From: an uncultured cyanobacterium
GTDB taxonomy: Bacteria > Cyanobacteriota > Vampirovibrionia > Vampirovibrionales > JAGQHJ01
DNA length: 41,001 nucleotides
Assembly: GCA_937922745.1 (NCBI GenBank)
Contig: CALAJO010000071.1
Location: 1-41,001, forward strand
Direction of reading: 5' to 3'
Part shown: one piece after another, positions 6,187-14,635 of the stretch
Numbering within the stretch: the stretch's first letter is position 1
Layout: every line of letters starts with the position of its first letter
The notes under the pieces: generated by a model
Told to the model about the DNA's origin: nothing
The model's database searches: none
Seen by the model: the letters and a program-made list of their open reading frames with translations, nothing else
Position numbers and translations under genes: made by a program

Positions 6187-8960
6187 GATGGCAGATGCTC
6201 CTGAAGTGACTGGATACGCTGGGCGATGTGGTTGCGGCTTTCTTGTGAAAGGGTACTTCCCGCCACGGCTTGGGCCTGCTGATAATAGCCCGCGGCTTTT
6301 GCCCATGCCTCTGATTGTTCCATCAAGACACCCAGACGTAAATAGGCCGAGGCCATCAGGGTTTTGTCCGAGATGGCTTCAGCGAGATGGAGGGCCTTGA
6401 TGGCGTAATCCGATGCAACGGCAAGGTTCTTCTGCCGCTCCGTTACCCGGGATAGCAGGATAAGCGTCCGGTAGGTTTCTTCAGGGTAGCCGTTGCGTTC
6501 ATCAAATTTCAGGCAGTGCTGTAGCGTCATCAATGCGTTTTCGTGCCGGCCCAGGTCGAAGTACAGGCTGCCCAGGTTATAGCTGGCCTGCGCCGCCCCC
6601 TGGTTATCCTGAATCATTTGGCTGACCTCCAGGCTTTCGGAATAAACCCGGATTGCTTCCTCGCTTTTTCCGGACTCATCCAGCGCCAAGGCCAGGCGGA
6701 ACAGCACATCGGCTTTAAAGGAGAGGTCGTTGGGTTTTAACTGCAAACACCGCCGGAACATGGCTTCGGCTTCCGCCAGTTTATTGCGGTAAAAGTAGAT
6801 TTCCGCCAAGTCTTCAAACGCCAGGGCCAGCATGTCGTTAAGTTGCGGGCTTTCGCCAAACTGTTGGGCCACGTAATCCAACTCTTTCAAATGCTTCAGC
6901 GCAGCGTTGTGCTTAAACTGCATCCGGTACAAATGCCCCAGCATGCCATGGCTCTTTATCATCAGGATGGCATGATGTTGCTCCTTCGCCAGAGAAAGCG
7001 CCTTGACCAAGCACGCTTCGGCCTGCTCGGCCTGGTTTTTCTCCAGCCGCGCCTGGGCCAGGTGGATCAATTCGCGGGCCATGCTTTCGCGGTCATGCCG
7101 GTTAACTGCCAGGTTAAGGCGCATCAGGATTTCCGCGTCATCCGGGTGGTGTTGGCTCAGGTCCAAATCCGCCAGTTCATCCGGCGCAAGGGAGGCAATG
7201 TCCTCGGGCGCTTTATGAAAGGCCTCATCAACAACATGGTTGGCCTGAAGCTCCATTCGCCGCTGCATAATGTAGTCGGCCAGCTTCTGCAAGTCCGTTT
7301 CGGACAGTTGCATGGGCAAGGGCTGATAAACGGCCTGATCCAGCTTCAGGGTAATCGGCGCGGCTGGGGCCGAAAGAATCATCGCCCGCTCATCGTCATT
7401 CAAGGCAGGCAAGTTGGCAGTGGAGGAATGGTCTGAAGGCTCCTCCAGCTTGGGCCAAGGAATGGTTGAAGGCAAGGGTGAGACAGTTTCAGCCTGGGTT
7501 TCCGGCTCTTCGTTGTAAGCGGAAGCGGGAAAGTCTGCCTGAAAACGCATCATTTCCGGTGGAGCGGAAATTGCTTTGGGCTTCTCGGTTTCCTCGCGCA
7601 AGGCCTGGAGCTGCTGGGTCTTTGCCCGGCTTTGGTGGTGCTGGGCTTCTGCCGCCAAATGACGTGTGCGCACCTGGTACTGGCGCTGCAACACATGTTT
7701 GTTCTTTTCCTGCAAGTAAAAATCGTGGAGGGCGTTATGGTATTTCGCTTTCAGTCCGGCCGTCAATTGTCGTTGGAAGAAAGGTTGCCACTGTTCGGAA
7801 AGCTGGTAATGAGCCTCAATGGATGATTGGCCTTGCTGTTTTTCACGACTTTTCAGTTTATCCAGCACCACTTGCGGCGGATACGCCTTCTTCAAGGTTA
7901 TCCGCATCAAACCTTGGTCAAGCTGTTTGGCATTTAACTGCGCTATAGGAATGTTGCACCGGGTTGCGATATTTTGCACGGCGCTAAAAGGCAAGCTATG
8001 CCGAACGAGGCTCATTAATAGCGCAATCTCTCGCTCCAGGGCGGGCAACTGTTCCAGCAATACTTGGGCAAGGCTGTTTTTGGCGGTTTCAGGGTCGGCA
8101 TTGCCGAGCAGGTTTTGCCAGAAGCCTATAGCCGGCTTTTGCCGGAATAACGCAGCAAAGCTGTGCAACAAGTAGGGTTCCCCACATAAAGCTGCCAGGA
8201 GCGGCTCAAAATCCACATCGGTATGGTGGTTGCCCAGCAGTTCCCGGATGACCTGGCCAGCATCCGTGTTGGGTAGGGGATGCAGGATAATATTCTCAAC
8301 GGCTTGGGCGGTCAGGCTGATATCCGCTTCCGGCAATTGCCTTCCCGCCAGGATGAGCTTAACATTCGGGAACGACAGCAGAAAGTTGAACGCATCTTTT
8401 AATTCCCGTGATCGCAAGCTGCTGTCCGGCCCCACAAGGAAATCGATATTATCAATCACCAGCAAAATGGGGAAATGGCGGGTTTGACGAAGCAACTGAT
8501 CCAGCGCGCTCACCGGGTTGGGAGGCAGCGTAAACGGCAGCACATTCCCTGCAGCCATGCAGAGTTCCGTCATGGAATCCAGCAGAAACCGCACGATTTC
8601 GTCATAATCCGTGTGCCGGGAAACATCGAACCAGAGCAGTTGCTCCTGGCCGCCGCCCATCATTTCCACCACACCACGCAAAAAAGAAGTCTTCCCTCGC
8701 CCGGAAGGCCCGGAAACCAGGACGATTTTCTTTTCGGTTGAATTTAACGCCTGTACAGCCTGAACGATCTGTTCCTTGCGGTTATAGAAAACTTGGTATT
8801 CGTACCGGATAGCCCGACGGGTAACGTTTAAGGGCGACAGGTTATTCCGCCGATCCTTCAGTTCATAGGTCTTGTTTTGCTGGCGCTTGGCAACAAACGC
8901 CCCACTTAGCAGGCGTTCCAGGACGTGAGGTTGGATAAAATAAAGGGCAGTGTCACTCAT
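6183..8960 (-). CDS. Large P-loop ATPase with C-terminal TPR repeats (STAND/AAA-like)
   Basis: 925 aa. A P-loop NTPase domain has Walker A 'GPSGRGKTS' (84-92), Walker B 'ILLVIDNID' (165-173) and a sensor-like 'KLILAGRQLP' stretch near 202-211. A helical/winged-helix-like region runs to about 400, followed by a charged coiled-coil segment (about 415-465) and a disordered Pro/Glu-rich linker (about 465-560). The last ~320 residues contain several tetratricopeptide repeats (for example 'AAQASYNLGSLYFDLGRHEN'). This architecture (sensor, NTPase switch, linker, TPR) fits STAND-type signalling ATPases; the actual role is unknown. There is no TM segment. It precedes pyrE with a 4-bp overlap, and rsmG diverges upstream. 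Confidence 0.8.
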   Translation of the reverse strand: MSDTALYFIQPHVLERLLSGAFVAKRQQNKTYELKDRRNNLSPLNVTRRAIRYEYQVFYNRKEQIVQAVQALNSTEKKIVLVSGPSGRGKTSFLRGVVEMMGGGQEQLLWFDVSRHTDYDEIVRFLLDSMTELCMAAGNVLPFTLPPNPVSALDQLLRQTRHFPILLVIDNIDFLVGPDSSLRSRELKDAFNFLLSFPNVKLILAGRQLPEADISLTAQAVENIILHPLPNTDAGQVIRELLGNHHTDVDFEPLLAALCGEPYLLHSFAALFRQKPAIGFWQNLLGNADPETAKNSLAQVLLEQLPALEREIALLMSLVRHSLPFSAVQNIATRCNIPIAQLNAKQLDQGLMRITLKKAYPPQVVLDKLKSREKQQGQSSIEAHYQLSEQWQPFFQRQLTAGLKAKYHNALHDFYLQEKNKHVLQRQYQVRTRHLAAEAQHHQSRAKTQQLQALREETEKPKAISAPPEMMRFQADFPASAYNEEPETQAETVSPLPSTIPWPKLEEPSDHSSTANLPALNDDERAMILSAPAAPITLKLDQAVYQPLPMQLSETDLQKLADYIMQRRMELQANHVVDEAFHKAPEDIASLAPDELADLDLSQHHPDDAEILMRLNLAVNRHDRESMARELIHLAQARLEKNQAEQAEACLVKALSLAKEQHHAILMIKSHGMLGHLYRMQFKHNAALKHLKELDYVAQQFGESPQLNDMLALAFEDLAEIYFYRNKLAEAEAMFRRCLQLKPNDLSFKADVLFRLALALDESGKSEEAIRVYSESLEVSQMIQDNQGAAQASYNLGSLYFDLGRHENALMTLQHCLKFDERNGYPEETYRTLILLSRVTERQKNLAVASDYAIKALHLAEAISDKTLMASAYLRLGVLMEQSEAWAKAAGYYQQAQAVAGSTLSQESRNHIAQRIQSLQEHLPS

Positions 8961-8992
8961 AACCTTGGGTTCTGGCAGTTGTCACGATTTGG

Positions 8993-9025
8993 GTACAGTA
9001 TCGTCGAAAATGGCCATGACTGTAC
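8993..9025. promoter_or_regulatory. Inverted repeat in the ATPase/rsmG divergent promoter region
   Basis: GTACAGT (8993-8999) and ACTGTAC (9019-9025) form a perfect 7-bp inverted repeat with 19 bases between the arms. The right arm overlaps the proposed -35 of rsmG, so a repressor site is plausible. The spacing is about three helical turns centre to centre. Confidence 0.4.
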
Positions 9026-9045
9026 GGGATGGATTGGCATACAAT
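9016..9045 (+). promoter_or_regulatory. Putative rsmG promoter
   Basis: ATGACT (9016-9021), an 18-nt spacer, then TACAAT (9040-9045). Initiation would fall about 2-4 nt before the ATG at 9055, which would give a nearly leaderless message. No Shine-Dalgarno site is visible. Confidence 0.45.
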
Positions 9046-9054
9046 GATTGTACT

Positions 9055-9792
9055 ATGGAAAATAATGAACATTGGCTCCGTTTCGCACACCAGGCAAGGG
9101 ACTTAACCGGCGTCACCATTGCGGAAGAAACGTTGTGCCGCTTTCAACAACTTTATGCCCTGGTTATCGCCGGAAACAAACTAACCAATCTCACCCGGAT
9201 TACGGAGCTGGATGCGTTCTGCGTGCAGCACCTGCTGGATTCGCTGACGCTGATCCCCCTGCTTCAGAAGATACCGTCCCCGGTTTCGTTTATGGATATT
9301 GGTAGCGGCGCGGGCTTCCCGGCCTTGCCGCTAGCCCTGATGCTGCCGGAGTCGCATTTTGTCGCAGTGGAAACTGTTGGAAAAAAGGCGCGGTTTATCG
9401 AGGAAGCGGCAATCCTGCTGGGCCTGCATAACGTCACCGTTCTATCGGAACGCTGCGAAGCCTTGGGGCAGAACCCGCAATACCGAGAGCAGTTTGATGT
9501 GGTCTCTGCGCGGGCGGTGGCGGGGATGAATATCCTGGCGGAGTACTGCCTGCCGTTTCTAAAAGTTGGCGGGCTGTTTCTGGCGATGAAAACAGCCGAT
9601 GCCGGACAGAAAGAGCTGGCTGAAGCCGCTGGCGCCATTCAGTTACTGGGCGGCGAGCCTGTAGAAATCGAGGCGGTTCATCATCCCGGCTTGCCTAATC
9701 GTGTGATTATCCCCATCCGAAAAGTGGGGCAAATACCTGCGCAATATCCCCGTAAGCCGGGAATGCCTTCAAAAAAGCCACTCACGGGATAG
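9055..9792 (+). CDS. rsmG: 16S rRNA (guanine-N7) methyltransferase RsmG
   Basis: 245 aa. It methylates G527 of 16S rRNA using SAM. Family landmarks: 'NKLTNLTRI' (41-49), 'QHLLDSL' (58-64), the SAM-binding 'FMDIGSGAGFPALPLA' (79-94), 'VSARAVAGMN' and the C-terminal 'LPNRVIIPIRK'. The Pro/Lys-rich tail after that motif is an extension. ATG at 9055 gives the usual N-terminus; frames starting earlier (8950) run through the promoter and the divergent gene. Confidence 0.95.
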   Translation: MENNEHWLRFAHQARDLTGVTIAEETLCRFQQLYALVIAGNKLTNLTRITELDAFCVQHLLDSLTLIPLLQKIPSPVSFMDIGSGAGFPALPLALMLPESHFVAVETVGKKARFIEEAAILLGLHNVTVLSERCEALGQNPQYREQFDVVSARAVAGMNILAEYCLPFLKVGGLFLAMKTADAGQKELAEAAGAIQLLGGEPVEIEAVHHPGLPNRVIIPIRKVGQIPAQYPRKPGMPSKKPLTG

Positions 9793-9854
9793 CGAACGCG
9801 ACCGGCCATTCCCTTGCAGGCGATTAACGAGCCCGGCGTTACTCCTTTGGTGGT

Positions 9855-9882
9855 TTGTTTTTGGCCTTGCTTTACGTATAAT
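9855..9882 (+). promoter_or_regulatory. Putative promoter of the fabZ-lpxA-glmU operon
   Basis: TTGTTT (9855-9860), a 16-nt spacer and a consensus TATAAT (9877-9882). This puts initiation near 9889, with a leader of about 33 nt before the GTG start of fabZ. Confidence 0.65.
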
Positions 9883-9921
9883 TCCATCAACATATGCAGT
9901 TAAGCAGAGGGTGATTGGTTC

Positions 9922-10416
9922 GTGATTGAAACGGTTGAGAAAACGCAAATCCAGGCGTCCCAGGTGATGGATATTCTCCAGATTATGCAGTTTGTGCCGC
10001 ACCGTTACCCGTTTCTGCTGATTGACCGGATTACCGAATTTGAGCCCGGCAAACATATCAAGGGCTATAAAAATATTACAAACAACGAACCGTTTTTCCA
10101 GGGACATTTTCCCAACAATCCCATTATGCCGGGTGTCCTAATTATTGAAGCGATGGCTCAGATTGGCTGCATTGTTGTTGCAAATATGCCGGAAGGCCAG
10201 AACAAGCTTGCCATGCTCTCCGGTATTGATAAAGCCCGATTCCGTCGGCCGGTTCTTCCCGGCGATCGGCTGGATTTGGAAGCAGAAATGTTGAGAATTC
10301 GTCCGCAGATTGGGAAAGCCTTTGGCCGCGCCATGGTGAATGGGGAATTGGCGGCAGAAGGGGAAATCCTGTTTGCACTGGTTCCGCAAGCAGAGAGGAA
10401 TGGGAAACATGGCTAG
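9922..10416 (+). CDS. fabZ: 3-hydroxyacyl-ACP dehydratase FabZ
   Basis: 164 aa. It dehydrates (3R)-hydroxyacyl-ACP in fatty-acid elongation and competes with LpxA for hydroxyacyl-ACP. 'PHRYPFLLIDRI' (26-37) and the catalytic His62/Glu76 in 'GHFPNNPIMPG...E' with the family's 14-residue spacing are present. Start is GTG at 9922 with GAGGGTGA about 8-9 nt upstream; no better ATG exists. The stop overlaps lpxA by 8 bp. It is the first gene of a fabZ-lpxA-glmU operon. Confidence 0.95.
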   Translation: MIETVEKTQIQASQVMDILQIMQFVPHRYPFLLIDRITEFEPGKHIKGYKNITNNEPFFQGHFPNNPIMPGVLIIEAMAQIGCIVVANMPEGQNKLAMLSGIDKARFRRPVLPGDRLDLEAEMLRIRPQIGKAFGRAMVNGELAAEGEILFALVPQAERNGKHG

Positions 10417-11248
10417 CCTGATTCACCCAACAGCAATTATCGACCCAACTGCCAAACTGGGTACGGATGTCCAAGTGGGGCCGTTCTGCGTTATCCATGC
10501 CAATGCAGAAATTGGGAACGGCACGCGATTGGATTCCCACGTCATTGTCGAGGCCAACACCATCATCGGGGAGAATTGCCATCTTTCTCCAGGGGCTGCC
10601 GTGGGCGGCGAGCCGCAGGATCTGGCATTCAAAGGCGAGTTCTCACGCGTGAGGATTGGCAATAATACCCATATCCGCGAGTATGCCACCATTCACCGGG
10701 CTTCCGGGGAGAATGAGGAAACCGTAGTGGGCAACGATTGCATGTTAATGGCGTATACCCACGTGGCGCACAACTGTAAGCTGGGCAATAACGTCATTTT
10801 GGCCAACACTGTGCAGTTGGGCGGTTATGTTGAACTGGGTGATTATGTTTTCCTTGGCGGCGCGGTGGTTGTGCATCAATTCGTCCGGATTGGGCGGATG
10901 GCCTTCTTAGGTGGCCGAAGCGGAACACGCCAGGATGTTCCGCCTTTTGCAATGACCAATCATGCCCCCGCCCTGGTAACGGGGTTGAATTCCGTTGGAC
11001 TGCGCCGGCGCGGGTTAAAGCTGGAAGAGCGCACCCGCCTGAAGAAAGCCTTTTTCTACCTGTGGTTTGCCGGGATGAACCAGACCCAGGCGATTGAAGC
11101 CATCCGCGAGAATGTTGAAATTGATGCCTATGTCCAGGAACTGATCGATTTTGTCCAGTCCTCCAAGCGCGGCGTAATTGGCTCTGTGCGAACCCTTGAG
11201 GCATCGGGGGAGTCCACCGGGGCTGATGCCGACATGGCTGCGGTGTAA
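10409..11248 (+). CDS. lpxA: UDP-N-acetylglucosamine acyltransferase LpxA
   Basis: 279 aa, slightly longer than the ~262 aa of E. coli. It is the first enzyme of lipid A synthesis, which acylates UDP-GlcNAc with hydroxyacyl-ACP. The first half is a left-handed beta-helix of hexapeptide repeats. The catalytic His is His121 in 'HVAHNCKLG', equivalent to E. coli His125, and the C-terminal helical domain begins near 'GLRRRGLKLEERTRLKKAF'. ATG at 10409 has GAGAGGAA about 8 nt upstream and overlaps the fabZ end. Its presence argues for an outer membrane with lipid A. Confidence 0.95.
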   Translation: MASLIHPTAIIDPTAKLGTDVQVGPFCVIHANAEIGNGTRLDSHVIVEANTIIGENCHLSPGAAVGGEPQDLAFKGEFSRVRIGNNTHIREYATIHRASGENEETVVGNDCMLMAYTHVAHNCKLGNNVILANTVQLGGYVELGDYVFLGGAVVVHQFVRIGRMAFLGGRSGTRQDVPPFAMTNHAPALVTGLNSVGLRRRGLKLEERTRLKKAFFYLWFAGMNQTQAIEAIRENVEIDAYVQELIDFVQSSKRGVIGSVRTLEASGESTGADADMAAV

Positions 11249-11251
11249 ATT

Positions 11252-12682
11252 ATGCAGAATACGCGTAAACGGGTTGGCATTGTCTTGGCGGCGGGCAAAG
11301 GGACTCGCCTGAAAAGTGATTTGCCCAAGGTACTCCATCCTGTGTTAGGAAAACCGATGCTACAGCGCGTGCTGGAGAGCATGCAGCCGCTGGGATTGGA
11401 AAAAATAATCGTGGTGATTGGGCACCAGGCTCAGCGGGTGGAAGAAGCCGTGAGCCGGATGGGCTTATCGGTGCCGGTTGCGTTTGTCGTCCAGGAGCCG
11501 CAACTGGGCACCGGCCATGCGCTGATGCAGGTTGTGCCGGTGTTGCCCGTGGATGCGGATGTTGAAGTACTAATAACCTGCGGGGATATGCCATTAATCC
11601 CTGCCGAGCGCTACCAGACACTGTTGGATACCCATGCACGGAACCAGGCTATTGCTTCCTTGGTAACGGTGGAAGTGGACAACCCAACAGGTTATGGCCG
11701 TGTTGTGATGAAAGAAGGCATTTTTGACCGAATTGTTGAGGAAAAGGACGCAACTGCGGATGAGAAGGCCATTCTAGATGTGAACGCCGGCATTTATGCA
11801 GCCGATTGGCCCGCGCTTTGCGCTACCTTCTCCGAAATAGGGCAGAACAACGCCCAAGGAGAATTCTACCTGACGGACGCTATGGCCATTCTCAAGCAAA
11901 ACCACGGGCGCACTGCGGTTTCGACAGTGGCCTGGCCCAGCCAGGATGAGATTTTGGGCATTAACAGCCGCCAGCAACTGTCTGAAGCGGTGGATATCCT
12001 GTCGCGCTGGACGGCAGAGCGCTTGATGGCCGAAGGCGTTAGTATGGTTAATCCTTCGACAATGACGCTTGCACCGGAAATCCAGGTCGGGCCGGATACC
12101 GTATTTTATCCAGGGTGTACGTTGGAAGGCGATATTCGCATTGGTCGAGGCTGTGAAATCGGCCCTAATACCACGATGCGCGGCCAAGTCTCCATTGGGA
12201 ATGACTGCAAAATCGTGCATTCCCATCTGGAGCGCAACGTTAGCGTACAGGATAAGACGTATGTGGGGCCGTTTGCCCATCTGCGGGATAACGCACATAT
12301 TGGGGAGCAATCCCGCGTGGGGAATTTCGTGGAAATCAAGGAAGCCCGCTTTGGCTCCCGCTCCAATGCAGCGCATCTTTGCTATTTGGGAGACGCAACC
12401 ATTGGGGATGATGTGAATATGGGCGCGGGCTCCATTATTGCCAACTATGATCCCATCCGCGATGTGAAACACCATACCGTAATTGCAGATGGCGTGAAAG
12501 TGGGCTGCAACAGCGTCATCGTGTCCCCGGTGGAACTAAAAGCCCGTTCTTGTGTCGCGGCCGGTTCTGTCATCACGCAGGATGTCGAGCCTTGGGATTT
12601 GGCGATTGCACGCGGCCGTCAGGTAATCATTTCCCGCTGGGTGGAAAAAACCCTTGCCCCGGTAGTCCAGGCCACAACGTAA
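11252..12682 (+). CDS. glmU: Bifunctional GlmU (UDP-GlcNAc pyrophosphorylase / GlcN-1-P acetyltransferase)
   Basis: 476 aa, close to the family's ~455-460. The N-terminal uridyltransferase has 'LAAGKGTRLKSDLPKVLHP' (about 12-30), 'GDMPLI' and 'EEKDAT'. The C-terminal acetyltransferase is a beta-helix with 'NMGAGSIIANYD' and 'AAGSVIT'. It makes UDP-GlcNAc, the substrate of LpxA just upstream and of peptidoglycan synthesis. It starts 3 bases after the lpxA stop with a poor Shine-Dalgarno site, which suggests coupling. This fabZ-lpxA-glmU order is unlike the common fabZ-lpxA-lpxB cluster. It ends convergently with dnaJ, 27 bases apart, with no obvious terminator between. Confidence 0.96.
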   Translation: MQNTRKRVGIVLAAGKGTRLKSDLPKVLHPVLGKPMLQRVLESMQPLGLEKIIVVIGHQAQRVEEAVSRMGLSVPVAFVVQEPQLGTGHALMQVVPVLPVDADVEVLITCGDMPLIPAERYQTLLDTHARNQAIASLVTVEVDNPTGYGRVVMKEGIFDRIVEEKDATADEKAILDVNAGIYAADWPALCATFSEIGQNNAQGEFYLTDAMAILKQNHGRTAVSTVAWPSQDEILGINSRQQLSEAVDILSRWTAERLMAEGVSMVNPSTMTLAPEIQVGPDTVFYPGCTLEGDIRIGRGCEIGPNTTMRGQVSIGNDCKIVHSHLERNVSVQDKTYVGPFAHLRDNAHIGEQSRVGNFVEIKEARFGSRSNAAHLCYLGDATIGDDVNMGAGSIIANYDPIRDVKHHTVIADGVKVGCNSVIVSPVELKARSCVAAGSVITQDVEPWDLAIARGRQVIISRWVEKTLAPVVQATT

Positions 12683-12709
12683 TTTCACTTTTCAAATATT
12701 TTAAGCGCC

Positions 12710-13867
12710 TTAATGCCCGCCAGAGAGGACTTCCTTAAACTTATGGGCGAAAGAGCTTTTATGGGATTTTTCACTGTGCAAATGCTCGGATTCCAGGGCC
12801 TTTAATTTCTCAAGGAGCTTGCGTTCTTCACTGGAAATCTTCTTGGGCACCTGCAAGACGGTTTTCACATGGTAATCCCCATGGCGTCCGTTCCCGTTGA
12901 GAACAGGAATACCTTTGCCTTTGATGGTAAATATCGTTCCGCTTTGGGTTCCGGAGGGCACTTTAACCTTTTCCGTCCCTTCCAGCGCGGGCACTTCAAT
13001 ATCATCGCCCAGTGCCAATTGAGAATACGTAACGGGAACCTGGGCATACAGATCGTACCCATCCCGCTGAAAAACGGCATGCTCCTTAACATGCAGAAAA
13101 ACATACAAATCGCCGGAGGGGCCGTTCATCATCCCGGCATTGCCTTCTTGCGTCACCCGTAAGCGTGTGCCGCTATCCACACCTGGCGGGATGGTCAGCG
13201 TGAGTGTTTTGGCTTCGTTATGACGGCCTTTGCCTTGGCATACTTTGCAGGGATCCACAATCATGGTGCCGCGGCCCTGGCAGCGCGGACAGGTGGTAAT
13301 CTGTGTAAAGTGCCCAATAATGGTTTGGGTTGTCTGCCGAATCTGCCCTTGCCCCATGCAGGTTTGGCAGGTAACCGGGCCACCGGAATCAGGGGACGCC
13401 CCGGAGCCCTGGCACGGTTCGCAGTGAATGAGATGGTTGATTTCCACTTCCTTTTTCACGCCAAAGGCAGCTTCCATAAAATCCAACTCCAGGTCAAACC
13501 GGAGATCCTCTCCTTGAGAAGGGCCGCTTCGCTGGCCGTAGCCACTGCCTCCCGGAAATCCGCCACCAAAAAACTGCGCGAATAAATCGTTTAAATCTGG
13601 GAAGGTTTGCATAAAGTCCCAGCTTGGCTGATAGCCACCACCCTTTAAGCCTTCATGCCCGTAAGCGTCGTAAACCTGGCGTTTCTGGGGGTCGCTTAAC
13701 ACCTCGTAAGCTTCGCCCAGCTCCTTAAACAAGGCCTCCGCGTTCGGATCCTTGCTCACGTCAGGGTGATATTCACGCGCCTTTTTGCGGAACGCTTTTT
13801 TAATCTCATCTGCGGTTGCGCCCTTGGCCACTCCAAGGATTTCGTAATAGTCCCGTTCTGTACTCAT
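12710..13867 (-). CDS. dnaJ: Chaperone DnaJ (type A Hsp40)
   Basis: 385 aa. J domain with 'YHPDVSKD' (HPD motif, about residue 33), a Gly/Phe-rich linker, then four CxxCxGxG zinc motifs ('CEPCQGSG', 'CQTCMGQG', 'CPRCQGRG', 'CKVCQGKG') and the C-terminal substrate-binding domain. It stimulates DnaK ATPase; dnaK is not in the window. ATG at 13867 gives the classic 'MSTERDYYEILGV' start. A GTG five codons earlier (13882) is also possible since neither has a clear Shine-Dalgarno site. It lies 18 bases after grpE and is co-transcribed with it. Confidence 0.96.
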   Translation of the reverse strand: MSTERDYYEILGVAKGATADEIKKAFRKKAREYHPDVSKDPNAEALFKELGEAYEVLSDPQKRQVYDAYGHEGLKGGGYQPSWDFMQTFPDLNDLFAQFFGGGFPGGSGYGQRSGPSQGEDLRFDLELDFMEAAFGVKKEVEINHLIHCEPCQGSGASPDSGGPVTCQTCMGQGQIRQTTQTIIGHFTQITTCPRCQGRGTMIVDPCKVCQGKGRHNEAKTLTLTIPPGVDSGTRLRVTQEGNAGMMNGPSGDLYVFLHVKEHAVFQRDGYDLYAQVPVTYSQLALGDDIEVPALEGTEKVKVPSGTQSGTIFTIKGKGIPVLNGNGRHGDYHVKTVLQVPKKISSEERKLLEKLKALESEHLHSEKSHKSSFAHKFKEVLSGGH

Positions 13868-13885
13868 TCCGGTTTCTGCCACTCG

Positions 13886-14494
13886 CTAGGTTGTTGTTTG
13901 CTGAAAAGGGTTGGCATTGTCCGGCTTGATTGGCTCAAAATCAGCCTCGGACGAATTGCCGGCCTGTCCGGTATTTGAGGCGGCGCCTTGTGGGGCCACC
14001 GCAACAACCACGCGAGCAGGTCTTAATACTCTATCATGCAACAGATATCCGTCCTGGTAAACTTCCATAATACTGTGATCGGGTGCATCTGCTGTCTCAA
14101 CCTGGCTGATGGCCTCATGGCGCTCGGGATCGAAAATTTCCCCTTTAGGCGACATCTTTTCAAGGCCAATATTTTTGAGCGACTCCAGCAATTGTTGGGA
14201 CAGCATCTCAAAGCTTTTATAGAGCATTTTGGGGTCGGAATTTTCATTCAGGCTTTGCTTGCCGCGCTCTAGGTTGTCAAGAACCGGCAGCAATGCTTCC
14301 AATGCGGTTTGGGAACCGTATTTAAACAGCGATTCCCGTTCCTGGGCCTGCCGTTTACGGAAATTCTCAAAGTCGGCGGCCAAGCGAAGGTAACGATTGT
14401 TTAATTCCTGGTATTCTTCCTGCGGAATCATCCCGTATGATGCTTCAGCAGAAGCCGTATCCTGTTCTGTGGGGTTCAACGTTTCGTCAGCCAT
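13886..14494 (-). CDS. grpE: Nucleotide exchange factor GrpE
   Basis: 202 aa. A long N-terminal coiled-coil helix ('NNRYLRLAADFENFRKRQ') leads to the C-terminal beta domain with 'FDPERHEAIS' and 'GYLLHDRVLRPARVVV', both GrpE hallmarks. It releases ADP from DnaK. The C-terminal tail is polar and probably disordered. ATG at 14494 has AAAGG about 10 nt upstream. It is the first gene of a grpE-dnaJ pair. No CIRCE (HrcA) operator was seen upstream; instead a tandem CTTAAGAAA repeat lies near the promoter. Confidence 0.95.
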   Translation of the reverse strand: MADETLNPTEQDTASAEASYGMIPQEEYQELNNRYLRLAADFENFRKRQAQERESLFKYGSQTALEALLPVLDNLERGKQSLNENSDPKMLYKSFEMLSQQLLESLKNIGLEKMSPKGEIFDPERHEAISQVETADAPDHSIMEVYQDGYLLHDRVLRPARVVVAVAPQGAASNTGQAGNSSEADFEPIKPDNANPFQQTTT

Positions 14495-14529
14495 ACATCC
14501 ATTACCTTTCCAGCAAACCGTTTTGATAC

Positions 14530-14579
14530 ATTATAGAATGCTGAAAAAGGAGAAAACCGTTTCTTAAGGATTTCTTAAG
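14530..14579 (-). promoter_or_regulatory. grpE promoter region with tandem CTTAAGAAA boxes
   Basis: Minus strand: consensus TATAAT at 14535-14530, about 35 nt before grpE, with a poor -35. The 9-mer CTTAAGAAA occurs twice (14579-14571 and 14568-14560) with an 11-bp period, ending about 24 nt upstream of the -10. Tandem 11-bp-spaced boxes beside a weak -35 are typical of OmpR/PhoB-family activator sites; which regulator would bind is unknown. Confidence 0.45.
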
Positions 14580-14635
14580 TCTCCCACAGAGAACTTGACA
14601 AGCCTGGCAAAGAACAAAATAGTTGGTTAAAGCTC

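Noticed and set aside
6843-7436. 197-codon + strand frame opposite the ATPase/TPR gene
   Set aside because: Low-complexity Gln/Arg/Leu translation typical of the reverse of TPR coding sequence; no start signals.
8993-9025. LexA (SOS) box reading of the GTACAGT/ACTGTAC repeat
   Set aside because: Arm sequence and spacing do not match the known cyanobacterial, Gram-positive or E. coli SOS boxes.
11774-12475. Long antisense reading frame inside glmU
   Set aside because: It mirrors the strongly conserved glmU coding frame and has no family features; it is a shadow of codon bias.
14495-14635. CIRCE (HrcA) operator before grpE
   Set aside because: The TTAGCACTC/GAGTGCTAA pattern is not present; only the CTTAAGAAA tandem was found.
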